Assembly: GCA_910579145.1 (NCBI GenBank)
Contig: CAJTTQ010000035.1
Span: 1 to 25,951 of the forward strand
DNA length: 25,951 bases
From: an uncultured Eubacterium sp.
Lineage (GTDB): Bacteria > Bacillota > Clostridia > Lachnospirales > Lachnospiraceae
Direction: 5' to 3'
In this document: positions 16,695 through 23,356 of the stretch, piece by piece
Layout of the letters: each line of letters opens with the position of its first letter
Numbering within the stretch: the stretch's first letter is position 1
The notes under the pieces: generated by a model
The model's input: the letters and a program-made list of their open reading frames with translations, nothing else
Told to the model about the DNA's origin: nothing
Databases searched by the model: none
Translations under genes and position numbers: made by a program

Positions 16695-17327
16695 ATGAAT
16701 TTGAATTTTGAAGAGGAAATACGAAAAAATAAACGGAAAAAAATGCTGAAAGAGTGCGTCATCTGGCTTGTGGAAATCGCGGTGGTCATTGTACTCGCCT
16801 ATCTGCTCATTCATTTTTGCATCCGCAGGACGAGTACGATCGGTTCCGCGATGGAGCCCACTCTTTATAACGGGGAGGAAGTATTTATAAATACAAAGGC
16901 GTATCTGGTATTTTCACCTGACCGGGAGGACGTGATCGCCTTTTATGATAAAGCCTGGGATACCGACGGAGGGGAAGAACCACTCATGACGTTTCGTCGG
17001 GTGATCGGACTGCCCGGAGAAACGGTCCAGATCATAGATGGCAAAATATATATAGACGGCAAAGAATTAAAGGAGAAATATAAATATGCTGCCATGACAA
17101 CGGCAGGCATTGCAGAACAGGAAATCAAACTGGCCGATGACGAGTATTTTGTTTTATGTGATTCGCGGCTTGATTCGGATGACAGCAGAAACGCCAGTTT
17201 TGGAAATGTAAAAAAAGATCAGATCGTTGGAAAGGTATCCTTTACCATGAAGCCATTTTCCATGGTATCGGGGCCAGACCGCGGCGGACAGGCAGAGCCA
17301 TCCGCTTTGCCGACCAATGTTCCATGA
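16695..17327 (+). CDS. signal peptidase I-like protein lacking the catalytic Ser and Lys
   Basis: The 210-residue protein has the type-I signal peptidase layout: a short basic cytoplasmic N-terminus, one membrane segment (about residues 22-42) and an external domain with family boxes. The box that should read S-M-x-P-T-L is IGSAMEPTL, so the nucleophile Ser is Ala52. The box that should be K-R-V-I-G-L-P-G is FRRVIGLPG, so the general-base Lys is Arg101. The later GDNR box is CDSRLDSDDSR. The paralogue at 18224 keeps all of these. The fold seems preserved and the frame is open, so this looks like a maintained pseudoenzyme rather than decay. ATG 16695 follows a GGGG ribosome site; the ATG at 16635 lies in a hairpin. 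It occupies the usual lepB place between rplS and ylqF. Confidence 0.88.
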   Translation: MNLNFEEEIRKNKRKKMLKECVIWLVEIAVVIVLAYLLIHFCIRRTSTIGSAMEPTLYNGEEVFINTKAYLVFSPDREDVIAFYDKAWDTDGGEEPLMTFRRVIGLPGETVQIIDGKIYIDGKELKEKYKYAAMTTAGIAEQEIKLADDEYFVLCDSRLDSDDSRNASFGNVKKDQIVGKVSFTMKPFSMVSGPDRGGQAEPSALPTNVP

Positions 17328-17347
17328 GAAGAACAGGAGGATTTGCG

Positions 17348-18196
17348 ATGTATTTTCAGTGGTATCCGGGCCATATGACAAAGGCGCGGCGTGCGATGCA
17401 GGAGGACATAAAATTAATTGACGTCATCATAGAACTTGTCGATGCCCGCCTGCCGCTCAGCAGTAAAAATCCCGATATAGATACGCTGGCGTCCGGCAAA
17501 TCAAGGGTACTTTTGCTAAACAAAGCGGATATGGCAGATGCAGCCGTGACAGAGAGATGGAAGCGGTATTATGAAAAACAAGGTTATTTTACCGTGGCAC
17601 TCAACGCGACGAAAAAAAATGAACTGAAGGCCGTAAACCAGCTGATCCAGAAAGCGTGCCAGGAAAAGATCGAAAGAGACCGCAAGCGGGGGATCCTAAA
17701 CCGCCCGATCCGCGCGATGATCGTCGGGATACCCAATGTGGGCAAATCCACATTTATCAACAGTTTTGCGGGCCGCGCCTGTGCGAAGACTGGAAACAGG
17801 CCGGGAGTTACGAGGGGAAAGCAGTGGATCCGTTTAAATAAACAGGTGGAGCTCCTCGATACGCCGGGGATCCTGTGGCCTAAATTTGAGGATCAGAGTG
17901 TCGGACTACGGCTTGCCTTTATCGGCTCCATCAAAGACGAAATTTTACAGAGGACGGAACTCGCGCTTGACTTTATCCGTTTTATCACGGATCAGTACCC
18001 GGGAACGCTAAGCCAGATGTATGGCGTGGAGGAAACAGGGGAAGAGCCCGTTGTACTAGAAGCGGTCGCGCAGATGCGCAAGTGCCTGAAAAAGGGAAAT
18101 GTAGTGGACGTGGAAAAGGCGGCCGCCCTGCTGTTAGATGATTTCCGGAATGGAAGACTGGGGCACATATCACTCGAATGCCCGGACGGGCAGTAA
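17348..18196 (+). CDS. ylqF: ribosome biogenesis GTPase YlqF/RbgA
   Basis: RbgA is a circularly permuted GTPase needed for late assembly of the 50S subunit. At 282 residues it equals the Bacillus protein in length. The N-terminus has the family signature FQWYPGHMTKARRAM. The G4 motif NKAD (58-61) comes before the P-loop GIPNVGKST (127-135), as expected for the permuted order, and LDTPGILWPK supplies G3. The C-terminal helical domain for rRNA binding follows. AGGAGG (17335-17340) lies seven bases before the ATG, 20 bases after the preceding gene. It lies downstream of rplS, a 50S protein gene, which is the usual arrangement. Confidence 0.96.
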   Translation: MYFQWYPGHMTKARRAMQEDIKLIDVIIELVDARLPLSSKNPDIDTLASGKSRVLLLNKADMADAAVTERWKRYYEKQGYFTVALNATKKNELKAVNQLIQKACQEKIERDRKRGILNRPIRAMIVGIPNVGKSTFINSFAGRACAKTGNRPGVTRGKQWIRLNKQVELLDTPGILWPKFEDQSVGLRLAFIGSIKDEILQRTELALDFIRFITDQYPGTLSQMYGVEETGEEPVVLEAVAQMRKCLKKGNVVDVEKAAALLLDDFRNGRLGHISLECPDGQ

Positions 18197-18223
18197 ATCC
18201 GGGATACGAAGGGAGGAAGGAAA

Positions 18224-18970
18224 TTGGGTCAGAACGTGGATGAGGAAATAGAGGAAAACGTCCGGTTTTGTGAAGAACTGATGAAAAGGAATCCAGATTT
18301 TGTACCGGAGGAATCCCTGTCTGATCTGGATGATCTCGATGAGAACGGCGCTGACGATGTAACACCTTTTGTTCCTTCTGAACCGGAAGTCCTGCCAAAA
18401 AGGGAACCCATGATCAAAGAGGTGCCATCCCCGCCGGAAAAAAGCGGGACATCTGTATGGAAGACCGTGCGCAGTTTATTGATCTGCATTGTCATTGCCC
18501 TTGCTGCCGGAGTGCTGCTCACAAAATTTGTGGCTAATTATACATTAGTAGAAGGCTCTTCGATGCAGCCAACCCTAAAGAATGGAAACCATCTGATCGT
18601 CGAAAAGATCAGCTATCTGTTCGGAGAACCCGAGCGTTTTGATATCATTGTTTTTGAACACAGCGCCAATGCCAATTACATAAAACGGGTCATCGGCCTT
18701 CCGGGAGAACAGGTTCAGATCAGCGAAGGAAAGATCTATATCAACGACAAGCCGATATATGATGAGTACGGAGACGGCAGTATGGACGACGCCGGCATTG
18801 CCAGTGAAAAGCTGACGCTCGGTCCGAAGGAATATTTCGTCCTCGGCGATAACCGGGAAGGCAGTGAGGACAGCCGAAGTGAAACGGTGGGGCCAGTCAG
18901 CGCAGACAAAATAATCGGCAGGGCGTGGCTTCGCATCCTGCCCGCGAATGAGTTTGGCTTGCTGCATTGA
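18224..18970 (+). CDS. lepB: signal peptidase I (active-site complete) with long acidic cytoplasmic tail
   Basis: This enzyme removes signal peptides from exported proteins at the membrane's outer face. The 248-residue protein has the full active site: Ser113 in VEGSSMQPTL, Lys154 in NYIKRVIGLPGE, and the closing box LGDNREGSEDSR. One membrane segment spans about residues 84-104. Before it lies an unusual cytoplasmic region of roughly 80 residues, rich in Asp/Glu and Pro (SDLDDLDENGADD, PSEPEVLPKREP), where Gram-positive type-I peptidases normally have only a dozen or so. The start is TTG 18224, chosen because GGGAGG lies seven bases upstream and no ATG fits better. It follows ylqF by 27 bases and is the partner paralogue of the inactive copy at 16695. 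Confidence 0.93.
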   Translation: MGQNVDEEIEENVRFCEELMKRNPDFVPEESLSDLDDLDENGADDVTPFVPSEPEVLPKREPMIKEVPSPPEKSGTSVWKTVRSLLICIVIALAAGVLLTKFVANYTLVEGSSMQPTLKNGNHLIVEKISYLFGEPERFDIIVFEHSANANYIKRVIGLPGEQVQISEGKIYINDKPIYDEYGDGSMDDAGIASEKLTLGPKEYFVLGDNREGSEDSRSETVGPVSADKIIGRAWLRILPANEFGLLH

Positions 18971-19005
18971 CAGATGGCACGCACGCTGGGAAGGGAGAGG
19001 ATCGG

Positions 19006-19485
19006 ATGGAAATCGAAAAGAAGTATTTAGTTTGCCGGACTCCGGAACATTTGGAGGGGTATGACCACTCCCGGATGGAGCAGGGGTATCTGAACCAAAA
19101 ACCTGTGATGCGAATTCGGAAAACGGATGAGGAATATTGTTTTACGTATAAATCCAAAAGAGAAGCTGCCTGTGCGGATCCGGTCTGCATCAATCATGAA
19201 GTCGAACTTCCTCTTTCGAGGGAAGCGTATGAACATCTGCGGGAGAAAATTGACGGCTGTATGATCGAGAAGACGCGTTATCGGATTCCAGACGGCCCGT
19301 ATACGATCGAACTTGATGTATTTCATGGCAAATATGAAGGAATGATACTGGCGGAAGTAGAGTTTCCGACGGAGCAGGAGGCACAGGCATATGTGCCGCC
19401 GGACTGGTTTGGTGAAAATGTGAGCAGCGATTACCGCTATACGAACGCCAGTCTCGCGCTTACAGGACTTTCAGGATTTCTGTAA
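19006..19485 (+). CDS. CYTH-domain (triphosphate tunnel metalloenzyme) protein
   Basis: The 159-residue protein opens with MEIEKKYLV, the ExExK signature of CYTH proteins. It then shows the alternating charged residues that line the tunnel: MRIRKT, FTYKSKR, HEVELPLS, IEKTRYRI, IELDVF and LAEVEFP. Family members hydrolyse or transfer phosphate on triphosphate substrates such as inorganic triphosphate; the substrate here is unknown. An in-frame TTG at 18967 overlaps the lepB stop, but ATG 19006 gives the motif at the N-terminus as is standard, and GGGAGAGG precedes it. It lies 35 bases after lepB and probably ends that operon; no terminator separates it from the gdhA promoter. Confidence 0.88.
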   Translation: MEIEKKYLVCRTPEHLEGYDHSRMEQGYLNQKPVMRIRKTDEEYCFTYKSKREAACADPVCINHEVELPLSREAYEHLREKIDGCMIEKTRYRIPDGPYTIELDVFHGKYEGMILAEVEFPTEQEAQAYVPPDWFGENVSSDYRYTNASLALTGLSGFL

Positions 19486-19492
19486 AAAAATG

Positions 19493-19521
19493 TTGTACAT
19501 GCAAAAAAAGTGTTATATAAT
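19493..19521 (+). promoter_or_regulatory. promoter for gdhA
   Basis: A perfect -10 box TATAAT (19516-19521) lies 17 bases after a weak -35 box TTGTAC (19493-19498). The 15 bases 19508-19522 are identical to those around the gltB -10 box, and both promoters are preceded by a run of seven A's then TG at nearly the same distance. The weak -35 suggests activator help. Confidence 0.75.
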
Positions 19522-19555
19522 AGATAAGAAAAAAGAGAAGAAGGAGGTATGACAC

Positions 19556-20890
19556 ATGTCATATGTAGACGAGGTACTGGCCCAGTTGATTGAGAAAAAC
19601 CCTGCCGAGCCAGAATTCCATCAGGCGGCGAAGGAAGTTTTGGAATCCCTCCGGCCTGTTGTGGAAAAGAATGAAGAGAAATTTCGTAAAGACGCGCTGC
19701 TAGAGCGTCTGACGAATCCAGAAAGACAGATTAAGTTTCGTGTGCCGTGGGTTGATGACAAAGGCGATGTCCAGGTCAACACAGGCTACCGTGTACAGTT
19801 CAACAGCGCGATCGGCCCTTATAAAGGCGGCCTGCGTTTCCATCCATCCGTAAATCTCGGGATCATTAAATTTCTTGGTTTTGAGCAGATTTTCAAAAAT
19901 TCCCTTACCGGCCTGCCGATCGGCGGCGGCAAAGGCGGTTCCGATTTTGATCCGAAAGGAAAATCAGACCGTGAAGTGATGGCGTTCTGCCAGAGTTTTA
20001 TGACAGAGCTCCAGAGACATATCGGCCCGGATACGGATGTTCCAGCCGGTGACATCGGCGTTGGCGGCCGTGAGATCGGATATATGTTCGGACAGTATAA
20101 GAAGATCCGCAACTGCTACGAGGGCGTGCTGACCGGAAAAGGTCTGACGTTTGGCGGTTCTCTTGCCAGAACTGAGGCGACTGGATACGGCTTATTATAT
20201 TATACGGAAGAAATGCTCAAGTGTAACGGCATCGATATTGCCGGAAAGACAGTGGCTGTCAGCGGTTCCGGTAACGTTGCGATCTATGCGACGGAGAAGG
20301 CTCACCAGCTTGGCGCCAAAGTGGTTACGGTATCGGATTCTACCGGCTGGGTATACGATCCAGAAGGAATCGATGTCGCGCTCCTGAAAGAAGTAAAAGA
20401 AGTACATCGCGCGCGTCTGACGGAGTATGCGGAGAAGAGATCTTCGGCCGAGTACCACGAGGGCAAAGGCGTTTGGACCGTCAAAGTCGATATCGCGCTT
20501 CCATGTGCGACACAGAATGAACTCTTGATCGACGACGCGAAGGCACTTGTTGCCAATGGCGTTCTCGCCGTTGCAGAAGGAGCCAATATGCCGACTTCGA
20601 TCGAAGCGACCGAGTATCTCCAGGCAAACGGCGTATTGTTCGCGCCTGGCAAAGCATCCAATGCCGGCGGCGTTGCGACTTCCGCGCTGGAAATGTCACA
20701 GAACAGCGAGAGGCTGAGCTGGACGTTTGAAGAGGTAGACAGCAAATTACAGGGCATCATGGTCAATATTTTCCATGCCTGTGATGACGCATCGAAAAAA
20801 TACGGCTTTGAGAAAAATTATGTCGTAGGCGCTAATATTGCCGGTTTTGAAAAGGTTGCCGAGGCAATGACGGCACAGGGTGTCGTATAA
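19556..20890 (+). CDS. gdhA: glutamate dehydrogenase (hexameric, probably NADP-dependent)
   Basis: GdhA interconverts ammonium plus 2-oxoglutarate with glutamate. At 444 residues it is the usual size of the small hexameric class. Catalytic and binding motifs are intact: GPYKGGLRFHPSVN, FKNSLTGLPIGGGKGGSDFD with Lys126, DVPAGDIGVGGREIG with the catalytic Asp, the dinucleotide motif VSGSGNVAIYATEKA, and SNAGGVATSALEMSQN. Closeness to biosynthetic bacterial GdhA suggests NADP, though cofactor choice cannot be settled by eye. AAGGAGG lies eight bases before ATG 19556. It has its own promoter and terminator, so it is monocistronic, about 18 kb downstream of the gltB promoter that shares its core. 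Confidence 0.96.
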   Translation: MSYVDEVLAQLIEKNPAEPEFHQAAKEVLESLRPVVEKNEEKFRKDALLERLTNPERQIKFRVPWVDDKGDVQVNTGYRVQFNSAIGPYKGGLRFHPSVNLGIIKFLGFEQIFKNSLTGLPIGGGKGGSDFDPKGKSDREVMAFCQSFMTELQRHIGPDTDVPAGDIGVGGREIGYMFGQYKKIRNCYEGVLTGKGLTFGGSLARTEATGYGLLYYTEEMLKCNGIDIAGKTVAVSGSGNVAIYATEKAHQLGAKVVTVSDSTGWVYDPEGIDVALLKEVKEVHRARLTEYAEKRSSAEYHEGKGVWTVKVDIALPCATQNELLIDDAKALVANGVLAVAEGANMPTSIEATEYLQANGVLFAPGKASNAGGVATSALEMSQNSERLSWTFEEVDSKLQGIMVNIFHACDDASKKYGFEKNYVVGANIAGFEKVAEAMTAQGVV

Positions 20891-20921
20891 ATCCGAATGC
20901 GTGAATACGGAATGCAATAAA

Positions 20922-20993
20922 TGGCAAAGAGGCACTATAAGTTGACTTGAAGCAAGAGTTCTCGCTGCTTATAGTGTCTTTGTCACTTTTTTG
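20922..20993 (+). terminator. rho-independent terminator of gdhA
   Basis: CACTATAAG (20933-20941) pairs perfectly with CTTATAGTG, extended by a nearly matched GGCAAAG / CTTTGTC base, with a loop of about 25 bases, followed by a run of six T's near 20987-20992. Confidence 0.85.
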
Positions 20994-21068
20994 TCAGCCC
21001 TTTTTACGGATTTCCGTATAAAATGGGGCAATGTCCCAGTTACGACCGGAAAACCCGAAATATGATTG

Positions 21069-21097
21069 TTGAAACAGCGAAGGATTTTTGCTAGAAT
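21069..21097 (+). promoter_or_regulatory. promoter for the DUF5688-like gene
   Basis: TTGAAA (21069-21074) and TAGAAT (21092-21097) are separated by 17 bases, with TGC just before the -10 box (extended -10). Transcription should start near 21103, about 46 bases before the start codon. Confidence 0.7.
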
Positions 21098-21148
21098 GAG
21101 TGCATGGAGATTTCATATGGAATCCAAAAAATACGAAAGGGTGATGAC

Positions 21149-22051
21149 ATGGAGTTAAAAGAATTTGCAGGTATTGTCTGTGAGGGGATACAAAAAGAGA
21201 TGGGAGAAGATTTTCATATTTGTGTCACGTCCGATGTAAACGAGATTGCGTCGGAGCGAACGGGAATTTTGTTTATGAAAAAGCAGAGTGATATTTCTCC
21301 CGCGATTTTTATCGATGATCTCTTTGAGGATTACAGTAAACAAGGAAAAGATGTAGAAGGTGTTGTGCGGGAAGTGATCGCGCGGTATGAAAAGAGCATG
21401 AAAACGGTCCGCAGTATACATCGTCTGAATTTTGATTGGGAATCGAGCAGGAAACGGGTGATCTACCGTCTCGTGTCGAGGCATCGGAACCGGAAGATGC
21501 TGCAGACGATGCCGTACATACCATTTCTGGACATGGCGATCACATTTCATGTCGTCATTGGCATTGATGATAAATATATGCAGACGGTCAAGATCGACCA
21601 TAAGCTGCAGGAGCAGTGGAATGTCTCCGTAGAATGTCTGCTTAAAATGGCAGAGAATAATACAGAACAAATCCTTCCGTTTGAAATTTATGATATGGAA
21701 CGGCTGGCTGCCAAACACGGATATGAGCACCTGCCATTTGAGGAAGAGTTACGGGATACGAATATGATCGTTATGACGAACAGCGTAGGTTTATATGGCG
21801 CGTCTGCCATATTGTATCCTGGTCTGTTCGAGGCGCTCGCGCAGGAATTGGAATGTGACATTTATGTGATACCGAGCAGCGTGCATGAAATGATTTTGAT
21901 TCCGGCTGAAAATCAGAGTGTTTATGCAGAACTTTCATTGATGATCCATGAGATCAATCAGAGGTTTGTGCCGTCGGATGAAGTGTTGTCCGAGCAGGTA
22001 TATGTTTTCGTAAGGGAAGAAAATAAGTTCATAACGAGAGAGAAGATCTGA
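21149..22051 (+). CDS. DUF5688-like protein of unknown function
   Basis: The 300-residue protein has no signal peptide or membrane segment. Its C-terminal part carries MIVMTNSVGLYGASAILYPG, then LECDIYVIPSSVHEMILIP. I associate these with DUF5688, a family found mainly in Lachnospiraceae and often present in several copies. The function is unknown. The PSSVHE segment and the GASAILYP motif are the conserved core. ATG 21149 is preferred to an in-frame ATG at 21104 because AAAGGGTGATG precedes it and 21104 sits at the predicted transcription start. It is a single gene with its own promoter, after the gdhA terminator and convergent with the tRNA gene. Confidence 0.75.
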   Translation: MELKEFAGIVCEGIQKEMGEDFHICVTSDVNEIASERTGILFMKKQSDISPAIFIDDLFEDYSKQGKDVEGVVREVIARYEKSMKTVRSIHRLNFDWESSRKRVIYRLVSRHRNRKMLQTMPYIPFLDMAITFHVVIGIDDKYMQTVKIDHKLQEQWNVSVECLLKMAENNTEQILPFEIYDMERLAAKHGYEHLPFEEELRDTNMIVMTNSVGLYGASAILYPGLFEALAQELECDIYVIPSSVHEMILIPAENQSVYAELSLMIHEINQRFVPSDEVLSEQVYVFVREENKFITREKI

Positions 22052-22117
22052 ATATCCTAAAAATTCCAACCACTTTTCTGTCCAAAAATATCCCCGGTAA
22101 AAAGGGTTCTTGTGTGC

Positions 22118-22136
22118 TGCGCCATATTTTGGCGCA
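22118..22136. repeat. inverted repeat just beyond the tRNA 3' end
   Basis: TGCGCCA (22118-22124) and TGGCGCA (22130-22136) form a perfect 7-base hairpin with a 5-base loop, between the DUF5688-like gene and the tRNA. Neither side has a proper T run, although on the minus strand the tRNA is followed by ATTTTTATTTT before the hairpin. It may help tRNA 3' processing or partly terminate either transcript. Confidence 0.5.
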
Positions 22137-22145
22137 AAATAAAAA

Positions 22146-22218
22146 TGCACCTGGAGGGATTCGAACCCCCGACCAACGGCTTCGGAAGCCGGTACTCTAT
22201 CCACTGAGCCACAGATGC
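22146..22218 (-). tRNA. tRNA-Arg (anticodon CCG)
   Basis: On the minus strand the 73-base sequence folds into a cloverleaf. Acceptor GCATCTG pairs with CAGGTGC (one G-U). The D arm contains GCTCAGTGGATAGAG. The anticodon loop is TTCCGAA on a CGGC/GCCG stem, giving anticodon CCG for the arginine codon CGG. The T arm is GGGGGTTCGAATCCCTC. The discriminator base is A at 22146 and CCA is not encoded. Confidence 0.96.
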
Positions 22219-22236
22219 AAATGAATCAACGGTTCT

Positions 22237-22265
22237 ATTATACACGAGGATCATGAAAATGTAAA
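22237..22265 (-). promoter_or_regulatory. promoter for tRNA-Arg
   Basis: On the minus strand TTTACA (complement of 22260-22265) and a perfect TATAAT (complement of 22237-22242) are 17 bases apart. Transcription would start about 12 bases before the mature tRNA 5' end. Confidence 0.8.
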
Positions 22266-22309
22266 GACTTTTTTGAAAAAATAGTTTTTCCGAAATTTTA
22301 TTAAAGTAA

Positions 22310-22338
22310 TAGACAAATATGTCAAGAATTGATATAAT
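22310..22338 (+). promoter_or_regulatory. promoter for the repeat-tail membrane protein
   Basis: TAGACA (22310-22315) and TATAAT (22333-22338) are separated by 17 bases. The predicted leader of about 106 bases has no structure I recognise. Confidence 0.7.
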
Positions 22339-22450
22339 TTATTCAGGTGAGTCCGGATCATCATTTCGGGCTATGTTTTACATCGGTTATCATATCAAAA
22401 CAGGGACATTGAAAAATACGGAGCATGTTTTTAGAAAGTTGGATGGATAA

Positions 22451-23296
22451 ATGAAATTAAAATACAAAAAACTAATCATCGTTATATCAATAGGAGCGTT
22501 ACTTCTCAGTTTTCTCATTTTGACACTGATCCCGACGGGCGGCGATGACTCAAACCAGGTCGAAGATGCGCCTCTTGTCAAGTGCGAGGATGAGGAGATC
22601 AATAATCTCGTCGCCAGTTATTTTCAGGCGAAGCGGGATGTGGATATGGAGATGATGGAACCGCTTGTGAGTTCAATCGGCCAGATCAATCAGGAAAAAC
22701 TGATCGCACAGGCAGAATATGTGGAAGATTATTTGAATATCGTATGCTATTCGTTGGAGAATGAGGATAACGGAGCGCTGCGGCTGTATGTGCGCTATGA
22801 TATGAAAATGAAAAACATTGATACGCTGGCGCCTTCTTTGAGTGGACTGTATGTGACAGTCGGTTCGGATGGAAATAAACTGATCTATCTGAGCGCGCTC
22901 GACGTAAACGAAGAAGAGTTTATTCTGGCTGCGGATAAAAATTCCCATGTCGAAGAAATGAGAAAAGAAGTCGTTGCGGCGTTCCAGACGGCGATCGACT
23001 CGGATGAAGCATTCCGGCAGCTGTATCAAAAAATGGATCAGGGCATCGCGGCAGCCGAGAAAAACCAGCCAGCCGAGCCAACCGCGGCAGACCCGAACGC
23101 GGCGGCAGATCCAAATGCGCCAGTGGATCCGAACGCAGCGGCAGACCCGAACGCGCCAGCAGATCCAAACGCGGCGGCGGATCCGAACGCACCATCAGAC
23201 CCAAACGTGCCGGCGGATCCAAATGCGGCAGCGGACCCGAACGCGGCGGCAGATTCAAATGCGCCATCAGATCCAAACGCGGCACCTGCACAATGA
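22451..23296 (+). CDS. membrane-anchored extracytoplasmic protein with hexapeptide-repeat tail
   Basis: I do not recognise a named family. The 281-residue protein starts with a basic segment (MKLKYKK) and a hydrophobic stretch (about 8-27, LIIVISIGALLLSFLILTLI). This should be an uncleaved anchor or signal peptide; no lipobox Cys is seen. A mixed alpha/beta domain of about 150 residues follows (INNLVASYFQAKRDVDMEMM, RLYVRYDMKMKN, YVTVGSDGNKLIYL). Its layout recalls small NTF2-like or extracytoplasmic domains, a weak impression only. From residue 213 there are 11 copies of a six-residue unit, usually ADPNAA or ADPNAP, which probably forms an extended stalk or wall-spanning region. The ribosome site is GGATGG. 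It has its own promoter and a strong terminator, so it is a single-gene unit. Confidence 0.75.
   Translation: MKLKYKKLIIVISIGALLLSFLILTLIPTGGDDSNQVEDAPLVKCEDEEINNLVASYFQAKRDVDMEMMEPLVSSIGQINQEKLIAQAEYVEDYLNIVCYSLENEDNGALRLYVRYDMKMKNIDTLAPSLSGLYVTVGSDGNKLIYLSALDVNEEEFILAADKNSHVEEMRKEVVAAFQTAIDSDEAFRQLYQKMDQGIAAAEKNQPAEPTAADPNAAADPNAPVDPNAAADPNAPADPNAAADPNAPSDPNVPADPNAAADPNAAADSNAPSDPNAAPAQ
23087..23284 (+). repeat. 11 x 18-bp in-frame tandem repeat
   Basis: Eleven consecutive 18-base units encode xDPNAx, in which P at the last position often alternates with A; single variants are DPNV and DSNA. Copies differ mostly at third positions (GAC/GAT, CCG/CCA, AAC/AAT). The array is therefore constrained at protein level and old enough to have diverged, yet could still change length by slippage. 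Confidence 0.92.
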
Positions 23297-23306
23297 TTGT
23301 TTTCAT

Positions 23307-23335
23307 ACCCAACGGCCATGAGCCGTTGGGTTTTT
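23307..23335 (+). terminator. rho-independent terminator
   Basis: CCCAACGGC (23308-23316) pairs perfectly with GCCGTTGGG (23322-23330) around the loop CATGA, and TTTTT follows (23331-23335). It ends the transcript of the repeat-tail protein and leaves only 21 bases before rluF. Confidence 0.9.
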
Positions 23336-23356
23336 AAAAGAAAAAAGGGGTACTCT

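Noticed and set aside
22057..22254. Short minus-strand frame with a VAQWIEYRLPKPLVGGSNPSR-like stretch
   Set aside because: This is a conceptual translation through the tRNA-Arg gene, a well-known annotation artefact.
23038..23319. Minus-strand frame encoding repeated GSAAAF units, and possible CRISPR-like spacing
   Set aside because: It is the reverse of the 18-bp tandem repeat in the plus-strand gene; units are contiguous with no spacers, so it is neither a gene nor a CRISPR array.
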